A stretch of 64,000 nucleotides of DNA from Physcomitrium patens (taxonomy: Eukaryota; Streptophyta; Bryopsida; Funariales; Funariaceae), in NCBI RefSeq assembly GCF_000002425.4, contig NC_037269.1, positions 11,938,469 through 12,002,468 of the forward strand, read 5' to 3'. The translations under genes were made by a program, and so were the position numbers. This document shows, piece after piece, positions 1 to 12,765 of this stretch (positions are counted from its first letter, which is position 1; every line of letters begins with the position of its first letter). The notes under the pieces are model-generated. The model saw only the letters and a program-made list of their open reading frames with translations. It ran no database searches and was not told where the DNA came from.

Positions 1-74
<74 letters not shown>
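1..74. repeat. Compound microsatellite (CA)n(TA)n(GA)n
   Basis: Three dinucleotide runs follow each other without interruption: ten CA, about ten TA, then about seventeen GA units. A separate AT run lies at about 122-151. No gene is visible in 1-390. Confidence 0.97.
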
Positions 75-79
<5 letters not shown>

Positions 80-119
80 TACAAACATTTTTTCCATTTT
101 CAATTAGCTAAGTATTCAT

Positions 120-155
<36 letters not shown>

Positions 156-392
156 CATAATTTTGTATTTCATTAAAGCTCGAGATATTATAAATGTTTA
201 TACACTTGTAGATATTATTCGTTATCTATTGATCGATGGATTTATTTTACTTATTTAGAGTTACCAGTGGAAGCATTGGTTGCATGGACTGTAGAAGTAA
301 GGAATGGCTAATAACAACAAGAGAGGGCAGCAAACATAGAAACGAAGGAAAAGGCGGAGGAAGGAGCAAGGAATAAATAGGAGTAGGAGGTA

Positions 393-445
393 GGGGGGGG
401 GGTTGTGTGTGGTGTAGAATGCATGCATGCATTTACCCCCCCCCC
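393..445. repeat. G10/C10 inverted repeat around a CATGCA palindrome
   Basis: A run of ten G (393-402) and a run of ten C (436-445) can pair across a 33-nt loop. The loop holds the perfect 14-bp palindrome ATGCATGCATGCAT (419-432), which contains the RY element CATGCA recognised by B3-domain factors of the ABI3/FUS3/LEC2 group. Whether either part is functional is not known. Confidence 0.7.
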
Positions 446-547
446 GATTGGGGTCTGGAGAGGGATCGGAAAAGGGTCGGGACCGGGACGGGGGTGGAAC
501 CCACCCATCCAGCCATCCATCTATCTATCTATCTGTATGTATGTATG

Positions 548-554
548 TATATAG
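548..554 (+). promoter_or_regulatory. Candidate TATA box (TATATAG) upstream of the zinc-finger gene
   Basis: TATATAG lies just before a GC-richer region full of CT and GA tracts of the kind seen in plant 5' leaders. If used, transcription would start near 580 and the leader, or leader plus introns, would be about 1.8 kb. It is a guess from position and composition only, because a neighbouring (TATG)n run makes chance TATA motifs likely. Confidence 0.25.
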
Positions 555-559
555 CCTGC

Positions 560-2419
560 CTTGGATTGGCTCTGCTAGAGTTGGCTTTACTTGGCCTTGC
601 CCTCACACCCACCCAGTGTGTGAGTAAGTGTGTGTGAGTCCGTCCATCGCAGACAAGGGAGGGAGGGAGCGAGAGACAGAGAGAGATCACAGGAGAGAAG
701 GCTCTTTGGCCGTGCTCGGAGGGATCCCTCCCTCTGGGGCCGTCGGATGCCAACCCATCCCCGCCGTCGCCCGCATCCAGCTGCACAGGACAAGAAGAAT
801 TCCCACTGGCGTCCTGAGCGGAGTATGTGGTGTGGCCTATGGATCACAGGGTCGGGCCGGGTTGGGCGGGGCCGGGCCAGGGGAAGGGGTTGAGAAAGAG
901 AGAGAGGCCAGGGTGCTGGAGCCGGGTTGGCCTTGGGAACCGGGAACTGGGAAGAGAAGAGGAAGAAAGAGTGAGAGAGAGAAAAGATGGGGGGTCCCCC
1001 ATCCTCCTCCTCCCAGCCTAGCCCAGCCTTCCCCTTCTCCCCAGCCTCTCTCTCGCTCCTGGCTCCTCTCCTCCTCTCTCTCCTGTTTGTGCTGCTTTGT
1101 GTGCTTATGCAGTGCAGTGTCTTCTTCCTCCTCTCCCCCCTTTGGTGCGATACTGGAAGCACCACCCAGTGGCATCGCACGAAGATAGGTTTTCATGGTG
1201 CGTCCCCCCCTGGTCACGGGGCTCGACGCTGCCGACGCGCACCAGGTCTGACAGGTTGTGCACTGTTAGTCGTTGCGCTGGGGTTCGATTGTGCCTTTGT
1301 GTCCCACGCGCAGGGTGAGAAGGTGGAATTGGCGTAGGTTTGACGATTACGAGGAGAGTGTGGTTGGCAGGGCGGATTCCTCGCGTGTTTTTTTTTTTTT
1401 TTTTTTTTTTTTTCGTGTGTGTTTGTGAAGGCGTTCTGGTGGTGTAGGGCATGTGCAAGAAGCTAGGGTGGAGGGAGGTCGAGGATGAGGAAGCCGCGAC
1501 CCTGAAGCAAGTGCGACGTGTTGCCTGTGTTGTTAGGCATGGCTCTGTTGCAAATGAGACGGCGAGGGATGAGGCTGTAAATGAGTCCTGTGGACGTGTG
1601 ATTCGCGGGTGGCCGGTGCATGGGGTCCCTTTGGACGAGCGTGATGAGAGAAGGGTTATGCAGTTTGATAGGCTGTGATGGGGTGAGCGTTGTTGCGGGA
1701 TCAGGAAGTGGTATCGTTCCTCGATGGGGGTGCCTGGAGAGGTATTAAGAGGGAGTTGGGAAGGTGTAATTGAGGAATGGTTTTGTTCGGGATGTGAGAG
1801 TGAACGTGGGCATGCTTGCCGCTAGTTATGTACATAGAGTGATTGAGTGAACGTTAAGATCAAATTTTTGAAGGAGGCAGCCGAGCGGCGTAATTGTTTT
1901 TAATATTATTTTTGTAGCTAGGTAGAGAGGGCTAGAGCAGGAGCGGCTTTTCGCTCTTGTTCGGATGACAAGGTTGCAGGTTCTCAAGCTGTACAACCCC
2001 GTCACAGGTTCTGAAACTACGCACATCTAGTTTAGTCACAGGTAAACTCTCGCTATGTATAGCTTATCTTACAGATCTTCTCAGATTCTTCAAGTGCAAT
2101 ACAGATGCTCTGTATGTCATATTCTGTATGTATGATCAGTTTACTACTTTAAAGTTACAGAAAGCTTACATCAATATCATCTGCTCTTGATGCAGCAGCT
2201 CTGGTCTGTGTCAGAGCTGTGATGATGGGATGTTGCATGTTGGTCTTTAGGCATAAAGTAAGTGTTTAATTACTTACTGTTTGGGACTTTACAAGGTGCA
2301 GGTTGGAAGAGGAACAGAAGTATTGGGTGACTTCATTGCGGCTGCTGAAACTCAAGCAGAGGTGAGAGATGGTGATGATGAGCAGAGACTGCAACGAAAG
2401 ATAATAATCAAAGCATGTA
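560..2419 (+). other. Upstream region / probable long leader of the zinc-finger gene
   Basis: This stretch has markedly higher GC than the rest of the window, with GA-rich (about 660-700, 895-990), CT-rich (about 1000-1090) and T26 (1388-1413) tracts. It contains many short open frames in all directions, for example 75 codons at 1451-1678, none resembling a known protein. They would be upstream ORFs if this is transcribed leader. An intron in the leader is possible but I cannot fix its borders. An in-frame TAA at 2405 separates the region from the main ORF. Confidence 0.5.
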
Positions 2420-3865
2420 ATGATGAATGATACTAATCGAAGCAGGTCATTAGCATCTCCTTACAGACATTCCATGTCCAATGGGAGCAGGAATGGAGGA
2501 CCGGAATTGGATGCCCAGAGTTTGGACATTACACTGGCAGGTCTGAGTGCACAATCCGGCAGCGCTACTTCTGATCGGAGATGCTCCCATTTACCGTCCC
2601 AGACGTGTGGAGGTCATGCATCCGTGGATACACAATTTGACGTTGGCCCAGGAAATTCAGCTGCCTGCGTAGGTATGAGTCAAGATGGTCCTAGTCTTAG
2701 GCTTCTCAACGGTGCTGCAAATCGGGACAGTGCAGGGAAAGCTGTAAAGCTATTCGGCTTTGATATTAAGCATCCATCACCTGCAGAGATGAACGGTGGA
2801 GAGAGTAGCTTAAGTGCGGCGCAGAACACCGTTGAGAACCCGTCTTTGAGAGATCAGGTTCCATGTGAGGGGGACGAGTCACAGTCGCCTGCCTCTGGGT
2901 CCGTCGCATGTGATACCGACGCTGCCCCAGACTCCGTCGCGAATGATGCAGCTCAGGAGCAATGTGATGACAATGCTGGTGAATGTGGCGGTGGTAGCTC
3001 TACACACGTTTCCACGGAACAAACTAACGACTGTTCAGATTCGACGGCTCCTTTATGGGAGAATCGGAAGTACGAGTGCCAATTTTGTGGGAGGGAATTT
3101 GCTAGCTCTCAGGCCCTGGGTGGGCATCAGAATGCTCACAAGAGAGAGCGCCAAGAGGCCAAGCGTGCCCAGTTTCATGCGAACAGAATAGCTGCAGCTA
3201 ACTCGGATAGAAGCTCTGGATGGGGTGGAAGGGGAGGCTATGGCATTCGGCAGTCTCACACAGGGCAGCAGTTCGTTACACCCCATGTGTCCCGGTTAGT
3301 AGCTCCCCATTCGTCACAGCTTCCTAGAAGTCATGGCTCTCCTGGCCCGCAGTTGATGCCACTGCATGTCGCTGCCGCCAGCATGAGTAGCTACGAGGAC
3401 ATGACTCCAATGGCGCACGGCATGTCCTTGATGAATGTCGGTGTTCCAAATGGCACGTTCCCTCATCCAATGACGCATGGAATGCAGTGTCCACCGTCTC
3501 CATATGTCTTTTACTATGGTCCGCTTGCAATGAACTTTCCTGGGTCTAGACCAACCTTTCCATCCATGTACGGGGATTACATGCGATACACGGAATACCC
3601 CAACATGTTCGCAGTGCCGTCGCAAGGGATGCACTTACCTCAGCCATGGTCTCATTCTCAATCACAGCCGGGTAGTCTGCCATCGGCAAGGTTTCCGTTG
3701 AAAGGGTCTGACGGTGTGAGAACGGAGAACGTAATCCGCCCCAGGCCGCTAGCCCATGCCCCGGGAACCTTACAGACGCAGCAACAGCGACCACTTAGTG
3801 GAGGTGGAGCATCCAACAATGTACTAGATTTGCAACTGGGTTTGGGAAACTCTCCTGCAGGGTGA
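2420..3865 (+). CDS. C2H2 zinc-finger protein, GIS/ZFP5/ZFP6/ZFP8-like, with EAR motif
   Basis: An uninterrupted 481-residue frame encodes one plant C2H2 finger at residues 218-240 (Cys220, Cys223, His236, His240) with the plant-specific helix QALGGH at 231-236. A KLFGFDI motif lies at 110-116 and LDLQLGL at 469-475. The combination of one finger, an upstream KLFGF-type box and a terminal LxLxL motif is that of the GIS/ZFP5/ZFP6/ZFP8 group of nuclear transcription factors, which in angiosperms act in hormone-controlled epidermal cell fate. The terminal motif is the EAR type, which recruits TOPLESS co-repressors, so repression is likely. The rest is low-complexity, rich in Ser, Gly, Asn and, after the finger, Met, Pro and His. 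The protein is about twice as long as typical Arabidopsis members. The start is the first ATG after the in-frame stop at 2405; Met2 could serve instead. No intron is needed. Its role outside angiosperms is inference. Confidence 0.93.
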   Translation: MMNDTNRSRSLASPYRHSMSNGSRNGGPELDAQSLDITLAGLSAQSGSATSDRRCSHLPSQTCGGHASVDTQFDVGPGNSAACVGMSQDGPSLRLLNGAANRDSAGKAVKLFGFDIKHPSPAEMNGGESSLSAAQNTVENPSLRDQVPCEGDESQSPASGSVACDTDAAPDSVANDAAQEQCDDNAGECGGGSSTHVSTEQTNDCSDSTAPLWENRKYECQFCGREFASSQALGGHQNAHKRERQEAKRAQFHANRIAAANSDRSSGWGGRGGYGIRQSHTGQQFVTPHVSRLVAPHSSQLPRSHGSPGPQLMPLHVAAASMSSYEDMTPMAHGMSLMNVGVPNGTFPHPMTHGMQCPPSPYVFYYGPLAMNFPGSRPTFPSMYGDYMRYTEYPNMFAVPSQGMHLPQPWSHSQSQPGSLPSARFPLKGSDGVRTENVIRPRPLAHAPGTLQTQQQRPLSGGGASNNVLDLQLGLGNSPAG

Positions 3866-5100
3866 GGTTCTGTTTATAGTTTTAGAAGGGATTTGTGCAC
3901 AGATTTGTGATTTACTGTTCATGAGGCGAATATTCACTGGTTATCCAATTCGAAGAAACCATATCTGATCTGAGAGTGCCATAGTGTGCCCCAGGCCTAC
4001 TTTGGAAGTGGTCGAGCTCGTTCCTGTTGGATCTTGCCCTGCTCTCGTTGCCTTTGTGCGCACCTTTTCTGCTCTGAGACTCTCAGTATTCGTTTTCGAT
4101 CTCTCGTAGAGGTTACTCATTCACCGACCTGGTTATGGGAATCAGATTTTAGTTCTCAAGAGTGAGCTACGTGGGGTGGGAAGCTTTCCTCCTTTGGAAG
4201 CTGGATTGTGATAGTCTTTGGCCTTGATATGAAGTGACCAGTCATTTGGGTATCGGTTGGAGAAGTGACTCTTACTCGAAGGTTCTGCAAGTTGTGGTTG
4301 AGCACATGACTCAATAGATATTGTCTATGCTGCTTTGGAGCTCAGGTCGCATCCACCGTGAAGCAACAATGAAGGAGTTTCTAGATCAGCCGAGTCTGGG
4401 GATCGTTGCCTGGAAGCAAGTATGTTCCCCATTATTCAGCGAAACGCAACACGTGGATAGGTAGTGTATGAAAAGCCTCCAACCTTGGTGTAGAACCTCC
4501 CAGTGGTTTGTTTCTTAAGTTTTTATGTAAAGGTTGTGTAGCTGGACGCTTAGCAGATTATGTGTACAACAGTTGGTCTGACTTCAATGATCAAGGAGTA
4601 ATTGGATTATTTCTTGATTTTGAATTAGCAGCATTTGATGACTTCCTTGTCCTGGCCCTGTTGAGGGGTCCGACAATCGCGTGAGTCTTCAGAGTGAGTC
4701 TGCACATTACAACAGAGGCCTCTGATTCAATAGTAAACCGTATTTTGTCAATGCCTGTAGTTCGTGGTCCAAGGTCTTAACCTCTACGTTTGAGACTTTA
4801 ATATTCCAAGAATCGTACTGTTCAAAATTATCAAAATAAGGTTGTAGTATACAAGGTGTATACACGGCATCATGAAATTTGAAGCAATAGAGAGTTGTGG
4901 TCGAAGAGAAAACGAAATTCATCGCTACTATTACCGTTGATCCAGTGTTTAAATTGGGTGCTTAAAAGTTGCTAACTTTATGGATTCCTGAAGATCATCA
5001 TGTTGTGTCACAAATGCTTTTATTTTTGTATTTGTTTAAGACATGCAAAATTATCATGTTTATTTATTCCCTGTAAAATGGTTGCTGCAGTGTTAGAAAG
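3866..5100 (+). other. 3' flank of the zinc-finger gene
   Basis: The GC-moderate composition of the coding region continues to about 4700 and then falls to the AT-rich background near 5000, which suggests a long 3' untranslated region or downstream transcribed sequence. I see no further conserved coding sequence and no clear polyadenylation signal. Confidence 0.4.
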
Positions 5101-5848
5101 TGTGTATAATTATAATTATGTTTATATATATATATATATATATATATATGAATAGATTTAATATGAAAATAGCAAACATTGATCTCAGGTGAATATTAAT
5201 TCAAACGAACCTACTTGTTTTAGAATATCTATGAATTGCAGTGGAAAAATTATTTATGTTACTTTTGAGGTATCGAATATGCTTGATTTTCATGCTAAAA
5301 TGAAAATAAAACCAATAACGATTGTTGGTGTTTGACTTTGACCAATTGAAATGTCAAATTTATGGAGTTTAGCTTCCAAACTATGCAAACTTTTGTATAC
5401 TATTTGTCATTAAAGGCACAAAGATATGTAATAGAATGAAAATATCAATCATCAAGTATTGTTATAATTCAAAATATGTTTTTAAATAATAATATTAAGC
5501 TCTTCTATTAGCATTGATTATTAGTGTTAACAACTATTTTGCACTTATTTCATAAATTGGTTTATTAAAATTATCTTTTTCAACAAATATATAAATGACA
5601 TCAAATAATTTTTATATTTTGTATAAAATTATTATACAAACAATTTTTCTCAAAGACAAAAGTTTAATTGCATAGGTTAAGTTGTGGACAAAATTAATAA
5701 ACAAACAAGAAAGTAAAGAAATATAAATTATGAATTATAAATACACATATAAAAAATATAAAAAATAATAAAAATGAAGAGAGTACTTTAAAATTTGTCT
5801 TATATAGGATGGTTGATTAATTAGTGAAAATTAGAATAAATAATTATA

Positions 5849-5884
<36 letters not shown>

Positions 5885-7735
5885 TATATATACACACACA
5901 CATACACACATTTATATGAGTTTTTCATTTTTGGATGAATATTAAAAATCGAATGAAAAGAAAGCACCAAAATAATATAGTAAATGCTATGGTAATCTCA
6001 CAACAATTCATGGTTTGTTTATTTTTAATTTTTGAAAATTTTCATACAAGGTTTTATTGTTTTAGTTCCTTACACATTTGAATGATCTGAGCACAAAAAT
6101 CCATAAACAATCTATGTCTTGCTTAAAATTTGAACAGAATTATTCCTTTTCAAAATGCCAATTTATTTTTCTTTAAAAAATAGATTCTAAAATGAGCACA
6201 CTGTAATGGAAATTATTATGACTACTTAATTACAATATATTTTATAACTTCTTATATGACTACTTTAAAAAATTTAAAACTTTATTATATATTTGATTCA
6301 ATTTATTTTGTTGTAATATTTATCTAGGTACAAACATATAAAACTTAAATTATTTCATATCAATAAAAAAAAAATTGCATTTAAAATAAAAAATATTATC
6401 AAAGAATTGCATATTTTTTATGCATAAAATTAGACAAAATTATACTTTGTCTAATTTACTAAATTGACCCACTTCTCTATGGAGAATAAGGGAGGTCAAG
6501 ATGAGGGCCATGATAGCAATAATGGTTTCTAGAGATGATCCATTTTTCTAATGATGATTACAATAGAGTCGGTTGATTTAGTGAATAGGTGGGTCATTTT
6601 AACATTTATCTATATAAAATATTTTGGTGATATTAATAACCTGAAAATAACTTTATGTGAGAAGAAAAGCAGGTAATCAATGATGTCAACGAGTTTTTCT
6701 CTAAAACTTCACTTGTAGGTAATCAAAATTATATTGGTATTAAAAACAACATTAAGTTAAACAATGCATATTTGCTAAGTTAAGCTTGTTTCATAAAATA
6801 TAATAAGATATAATAAAAAAAAACATGAACCTAATGTGCAATATATTGAATGGTTAAAAACAATTATTATCATTAGTCTACATCATAACAACAATAATTA
6901 AAAAATAAAATAATAAGATTTTAATATTACAAACCTCTTGGAATATCAGTGACAGAGCCATTTTGTTGTGGTTTGTTTTATTTCTGAATAAATAACCTGC
7001 AAATGTGGCATTAGGATATGATTCATCAAAATTTGGATATGATTCGTCAAATTTTGGATGTAGATTTCATCAAACATGGGTTCATTAGTTTATTTCAAGA
7101 GACCACATAAAAGAACCGAAAATAACTTATAGCCAACAACACATTTGTGTGTTGTTATTACTAATATTATTATCGTTATTATTTGGTATGGAAAAATATA
7201 TACAGATTTATGTAATTAAAAAACACGATTGAACATGATTCATTGTGAAAATTTAGTGTGAGATCAAATCAACTAAAAATTAGCAAACAAATATGTAAGA
7301 TGATTATTTATCATTGATTGCATGTTTTGATGCAAATTAAGCTTTGATAGAAATTAGTGGTGATTCATAAGAGGTCATGTATCTATGATTTAATATATAT
7401 ATATATATATATATATCCATTCTGTAGAATAGCAACAATAATTGTTTAGCTAGAGCACTTGATAATGCATGTAGGAAAATCAACTTGACTGCATAGATAA
7501 ATAAATTTCAACTTACTGAAATTCTTTGCAAGTAAGAAGATTAGCCGCACAAGTTATGTGTGCCTTTTATTTTTTAGCTGAAAAGCGTATTTATTTACTG
7601 TGTAAAATGCAAAACCCATTCAATTAGACAAATAAAATAAATAAGATAAAAAAAAGTTTGTTGAATGAGATCAGATCAAAATAATACATTTAAAATCAAA
7701 TTTAATGCACGTATTTTCTGTTTGACTTATATAAA

Positions 7736-7766
<31 letters not shown>

Positions 7767-8239
7767 TATCTATGGCGTAGCTTGAAAATATCTTTAAAAA
7801 TCATACATAGAATAATAATAAGAGAAATATGCTTTTATTTTATACATAAATAGTATATTTTTAAATTAGTATAAAATAAAGATTTTCTTTCATCTATCAT
7901 CAACATTAGCAAGTACTCATGTCATAGTGCACAAAAATTATTCCTTATAATTCCAATTCATCTATCACCTTGAAGAAATATCCTCTAGATGCCATGTAAA
8001 CTAGTTGATAAATGTTAATGTAGAAAAATAGATATATATCAAAAATGGAAAGTTCATACATTACAACTTTGAATAATCACGACTTTTCAATGCATTCATG
8101 TGGCTCAAAATAACAAGAGTAGATGTAGGTGAATAATTCGTAAGTCTATGCTACATCTATCTATTAATGATATATTCTCTACCTACTTTTTAATATTAAG
8201 TGGGTTCCCATAAAATAAAATAATAATGAGGGTTAATTT
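5101..8239. other. AT-rich intergenic DNA with microsatellites
   Basis: No gene or recognisable transposon domain is visible. TA runs lie at about 5123-5149, 7392-7415 and 7739-7764, and a compound (CATA)n(TA)n(CA)n tract at about 5849-5910. Confidence 0.7.
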
Positions 8240-9540
8240 TCAAGTGCATGCATGGACTAATTTATGTAAAAAAGGATGCCTTCCAAAGTTGGACGGATGA
8301 AGAAAGAGCGGACACATCCTTCCAGAATAAGTATTATTCATTCACAAGAATATCATCGATATTCATCCATCCATACACTCCGTCATGTCAATTGTCGGGG
8401 GGATGTCCCAGGCGGAAGGAAGTAACCCTAATTAACTGAGCGAGAGAGAGGGGGGGGGTTCTGTCTGCAGAGACACCGCCCCTTTTGTGGGAGCTCTAAC
8501 GGTGGAGCTGGCTGTGCGTGTGCCTGCCTGCCTGCCGGGACTGCTTTCCTACTCGCTGCCCCCCTCGCCGCATCTTCATTCGCCTTTCAACGCCCCTTTC
8601 GGTTTGAAACCTGGCCTGTGCTTGTCGGAAGCGCCTGCATCATCGCCAATCCCCTGCGAAACCCCCAGGGTGGCTTCTCCAATCTGCGTGCCGCCCTGCG
8701 CTGCGTTGGCTTCGGCTTTGGCCTCTATCTCTATTTCTTTTTCGTCTTCAGCAATCCGATGCTGTTGTCGTTCGACATCGTCGTCATCATCACCATCATC
8801 GTCATCCAATGGTGATGCGGTGCACTGACTGGTGGGCGCAGAGGAGATGGAGAGGGGCGAGGAGGAGGGGGAGGCGGAACAGGGGCAGGGCGGAGAGTGT
8901 TGTTGTTGTTGCTATTGGCCATGAGTCAGCAAGACGCATTCTGAAGGCGATGGTGGTACTTGTCCTCTCCCCTCGGTGCCTCCTTTCCCTCCCTGCTTTT
9001 TCTCGTCCACACTTCTCCGCCACTCGTTGCGGGCGACACTTCTGCACCACTCATTTTGTTCGGACAAGGAGAGGGGCGGGTGACGAGGTCAGTAATGCTG
9101 GTGCGCATAATTGGCACAGGCGCCGCTGGGTCCCCTCCCCCCACCCCTTGCGGACACGCGGTGGACGTAGCTGCTCCCCCGCCCGCCTGCGATGGCGACG
9201 AACGAATGGACGAACGAAGAACTAGCGAGTGAACGAGAAATAGACAGGGCCCGACTGCCCGAGAGAGCCTCGTTGTTGCGTGGCACTCACTGCCTGTGTT
9301 TCTGCATTCCCACCGCCACTATCTTTCCAACTGGAAAGAAATACAAGAAGAAGAACAGGGTGACATAGAGTAAATATGATAGAAAAAAAAGAAATAAAAA
9401 AGGAAGAAGTATACGCACTCGCTCCCTGTGGTTCCTTCCTTCCCTTGGTGCTGTAAGTATGGACTCCCTCCCTGGGAGTTGCACGATATTACTGAAGCTC
9501 TTTCCACTTATTTTTTCGTTTTGTGCAAAAAATAAAAAAA
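8240..9540. other. GC-rich island without an identifiable gene
   Basis: A block of about 1.2 kb rises abruptly from AT-rich flanks. It carries GA and G runs (about 8441-8458), (CCTG)n near 8521-8537, and a CpG-containing body to about 9300. Open frames occur on both strands, among them an Asp-rich frame at 8576-8809 (-) and a 138-codon frame at 8809-9225 (+). None has a recognisable domain, and they overlap one another. Composition resembles the upstream region of the zinc-finger gene, so this may be the promoter or first exon of a gene whose body has been displaced. The neighbouring LINE fragment begins only 100 bp away. Confidence 0.4.
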
Positions 9541-9649
9541 AAATGTATCTACGTGGCTGTGTTCATATGTGTTTTAACTTAAATTTGGGATTTTATTCTA
9601 TTTAATATGATTTTATAATCAACAATCAAGATTTCTACTGTTGGGATGA

Positions 9650-11275
9650 ATGGATTCAACTCATAGAATTAGTTTGTTTTATCAAAATAATAACAGCTAT
9701 TTCTTTCTGATAGTTCTGCAATATTGAGGGACTTGTAGCAAAGGCCTTCCAAACTCTTCTGGCAAATTTACACCCTCGCAAGCAGTGTTCAGCGGCTTCT
9801 TTTACCTCGCGATTACAGATTAGGCAAATGTCTGGGTTGTCCATTTGTACGAACCAGCCTCTTGTGGGCAGTCCGCTTGAGTTGACTAGCCATAAAAATG
9901 TCTGTTGTTGGCCTTTTTAGATGGAGCTGTTTGTTTCCTCTTGTATCAGACTGAGGGAGCTTTGTTTGATTTGTAGCCGCATGATTTGGGGGTTCGTTGC
10001 CAAAGCAATCATGTATCTTGCCCCAGTGGAGTAGTTGAAAAAAAGGGAGGGTGTCAAGGGTGATGGTGGTTTCAAGAGCCATTCACTCGGATCAAAAGTG
10101 AGATTGCGAGTCAAGCCCATGATTCTGATTAACCCCTTGACCTCATACGTTGGATTGATGTCCACGGTCTGAGGTTGTTATCAGTAATGACTTGAGTTTT
10201 TTGCAGGTTGAGTTTGGTGACATCATGTAAGGGATCGGGTGTTCTGTGAAAAAGGTTGGATCGAATCGAGGTAAACTTGGCACCCATGTGTGGCCATTGT
10301 AATTGATAGAGGTCTTGAAGAGTCTCTATTTTTGATACCATCGCACTCATTTATGTTCTAAGAAAGAAGGCGACTGGATTATGTTCCAGTGTCTCGAGAT
10401 GGATTTGAAGAGGCTGGTCCGGCGTACTGCAATGTTGTGGGTGCCGACTAGATGGGAAATTTCCTCTAGAGATTTCCAGTCCCTGCAATTTGTGCACCTA
10501 AGGTCTTTAAGCTATTTAAAGCTGTTGCATATCCATCCCGTTCCAAAAGCATATGGTTCATTGTCATCCATTAGGTTGGCTGGGTCGAGCAGCTCTCCGT
10601 TTCAAAAGAGGTACTAATGTGCAGTGGCGTCGACAATCACAGGTTGTTGAAAACTGAGCCCTTGGCAGATCCAAATCCATGCATTCTAGACCCCCCACCA
10701 CACTTCAAAACCGGTACCTCACACTGATGGAGCATAAGGAAGGAAGTGTATATTCGGGGGCCAATTTCATCCTCTTTTGGGTCGCAAGCAGTGGACACGA
10801 TGCGGGATTAGAGTTTGCCATGCTGCCTTTCTTGGCAGCAAGCCTCTGACCATGAGCTTGGCCAGCAGAGCATGAATCTGAATATTGGGATCAATCAACA
10901 TTAAGCCACCTATTTTATGTGGGAGAATGAGTGATTTCCACTCTACCTCAGCACGGCAATTACATTCTCTTGTTTCACTTGACCACATGTAATTGCGGAT
11001 CAAAGCACGTACCTTAGGGATGGATCTCAAGTGAGGATCGAGCAAGAGGCTACATGCCAGATGGAGGCCAACAATACTTGATTGGCTACTAAAATTTGAT
11101 TTGCCAGTGAAAGTTTGACAATCCCCTATTATGCAAGTTTCTTTTGTAGAGCCATGAGTGTAGCTTCAAAGCAAGTTTCTATAGGCATCTTAAAGCCTAC
11201 TTGAAAGCCTAAGTATCTAATGCTTTCTTCGAAAGGCAAGTCATTTGAGATTAAAACTCCCAATTGTGTAATTGT
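9650..11275 (-). mobile_element. LINE (L1-like) ORF2 3' part, decayed
   Basis: Read on the minus strand from about 11275 to 9656, translation in shifting frames gives the end of a plant LINE ORF2. In order there is a fragment reading IRYLGFQVGF (11180-11240), typical of the end of the reverse transcriptase. A stretch reading LSLANQILVANQVLLASIW follows (about 11050-11110). A frame at 10767-11045 then carries the conserved W..L..P.K.GGL pattern of the thumb region. Last, at 9656-9844, is a zinc-binding segment with Cys-x2-Cys, His and Cys (CLICNREVKEAAEHCLRGC), the RVT zinc-binding domain. Frameshifts and stops make it non-functional. The 5' side ends abruptly at the A-family LTR sequence near 11266. 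No poly-A tail is evident. Confidence 0.85.
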
Positions 11276-12765
11276 TAAGTTGATTTAAATCTTAGTATTA
11301 ACAATTCAATTAATTTTAAGTCTTCTAAGCAATGGTCACCAATATAAATAAATAAAAAAATGATTTAATGATATTACTATAGTCTTTAAGGCTATTTACA
11401 TGATCTCCACTTAAATTTCAATGGATTGTTCAAGATCAGTTATATAATCCTTAATTACTAATTTTTATGTGATTAAAAAAGTATAATTAATTAAAATAAA
11501 TAAATAAATAAATAATTAAAACTTAAAAATTATTATCCCTTAGATAATTGATAGTAAAATTAATTGATCAAATTATTACCACTAATCCATAATAAAAGTA
11601 AAAAACTTAAAAGTTGAGTTAAAAATAAAAGTTAAAAGTTAAAAGTTAAGTAAAAATAAAAGTAAAAAATAAAAAAGAAGATAAAAAGGTAAAAGCTAAA
11701 AATTAAAATCTAAAAGTTAAAATATGAAAGTTAAAAATTATTATAAAAATAAAAGTAAAAGTGGGACTAAAGAGAGATAAAGGCCAAGGTACCTTGATAA
11801 TGCCGAAGAATGGAGGGCAGTAAATTCTTTTCTATGCCAAAATTTGCCAAAAATTGTGATTAACTCCAAATTGAATGATTTTTAGCCTGTTGCAGATTTA
11901 ACTTGAAGGCACTCATGCTCCAATAAACTTCAATTGAATCCAATACCTAAGGCGCAAAATATGCTCCTTCAAAGTTGAGTGATCAAGACCGCCTCGGTAG
12001 GCAACCTCCTTCCACTTGAAAATTAACCAAACATTCAATTTGTCTTTGAATTTAGTAAAATTTATGCCATTAGAAGCTTAGCTTGAAGATGCATTTACTT
12101 CCAAAATTTCATAATAATCCAATTAGAAGTCACCGAGAAATGTCTTTTCAAAAGTGATTGATCTAAATTACCAAGGCAGCCAACCCTATATACTCAAAAT
12201 TCCACCAAAATTTTGTCCTTATTCCAAATCTAGAAATCTTTACTTTTTTGAAAAGCTAACAACAAAAGCTAAAATTAAAAATTAATTCACATCAAAACTC
12301 TAAAAATCAAATGATTGATTGAGGGAGATCCCAAGCTCTTAAATCCTTAGAATATTTGGGAGGCCGAGGGAGCTATCTACTACAATGACTTGTGTCTTAA
12401 AACCCAATGACCATCATTCACTACTTAAGATCTATGCATACACAATCACAAAGTTTATAATAAGATTAAAAATCAAAAATAAAATTAAGATTAGAGTTTA
12501 GGACCAAAATTTGACATGACTTTGCTTTTCATCAAAAGATGAGAGAGAGAGGGCTTGAGGAGCCAAGCCACTCATATACAATTGAGTGATGGCTTGTGAG
12601 AGGGTGGTCTTATCTCCACCTTTGATTTCTAAGATCCTTAACATAGATCTACAACCTTCATTCATCCAAGAGCCAATTTTTTTAACAAGGCTGATGGCTC
12701 TTGTAAGTGATCAAGAAAGCACATTTTGGTAAATCTAACTTCACCATTGTATTCACATACTTAGA
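11266..12765 (+). mobile_element. LTR family A, truncated copy (copy 1)
   Basis: From CCCAATTGTGTAATTG at about 11269 to about 12765 this matches, in the same order, the solo LTR at 44782-46945 and, inverted, the LTR at 18381-20589. A shared landmark is TGATGGCTCTTGTAAGTGATC, seen at about 12687 and 46243. The first ~77 bp and the last ~640 bp of the full LTR are missing. Strand is given relative to the 44782 copy; transcriptional direction is unknown. Confidence 0.8.

Noticed and set aside
628-1188. 186-codon frame and overlapping frames upstream of the zinc-finger gene
   Set aside because: Frames on both strands overlap, are rich in low-complexity Pro, Ser, Arg and Glu from GA/CT tracts, and match no family. 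They are best read as leader or promoter sequence.
8576-8809. Asp-rich frame on the minus strand of the GC island
   Set aside because: The acidic run is a translation of ATC/GAT repeats and no domain follows. Support for a gene is too weak.
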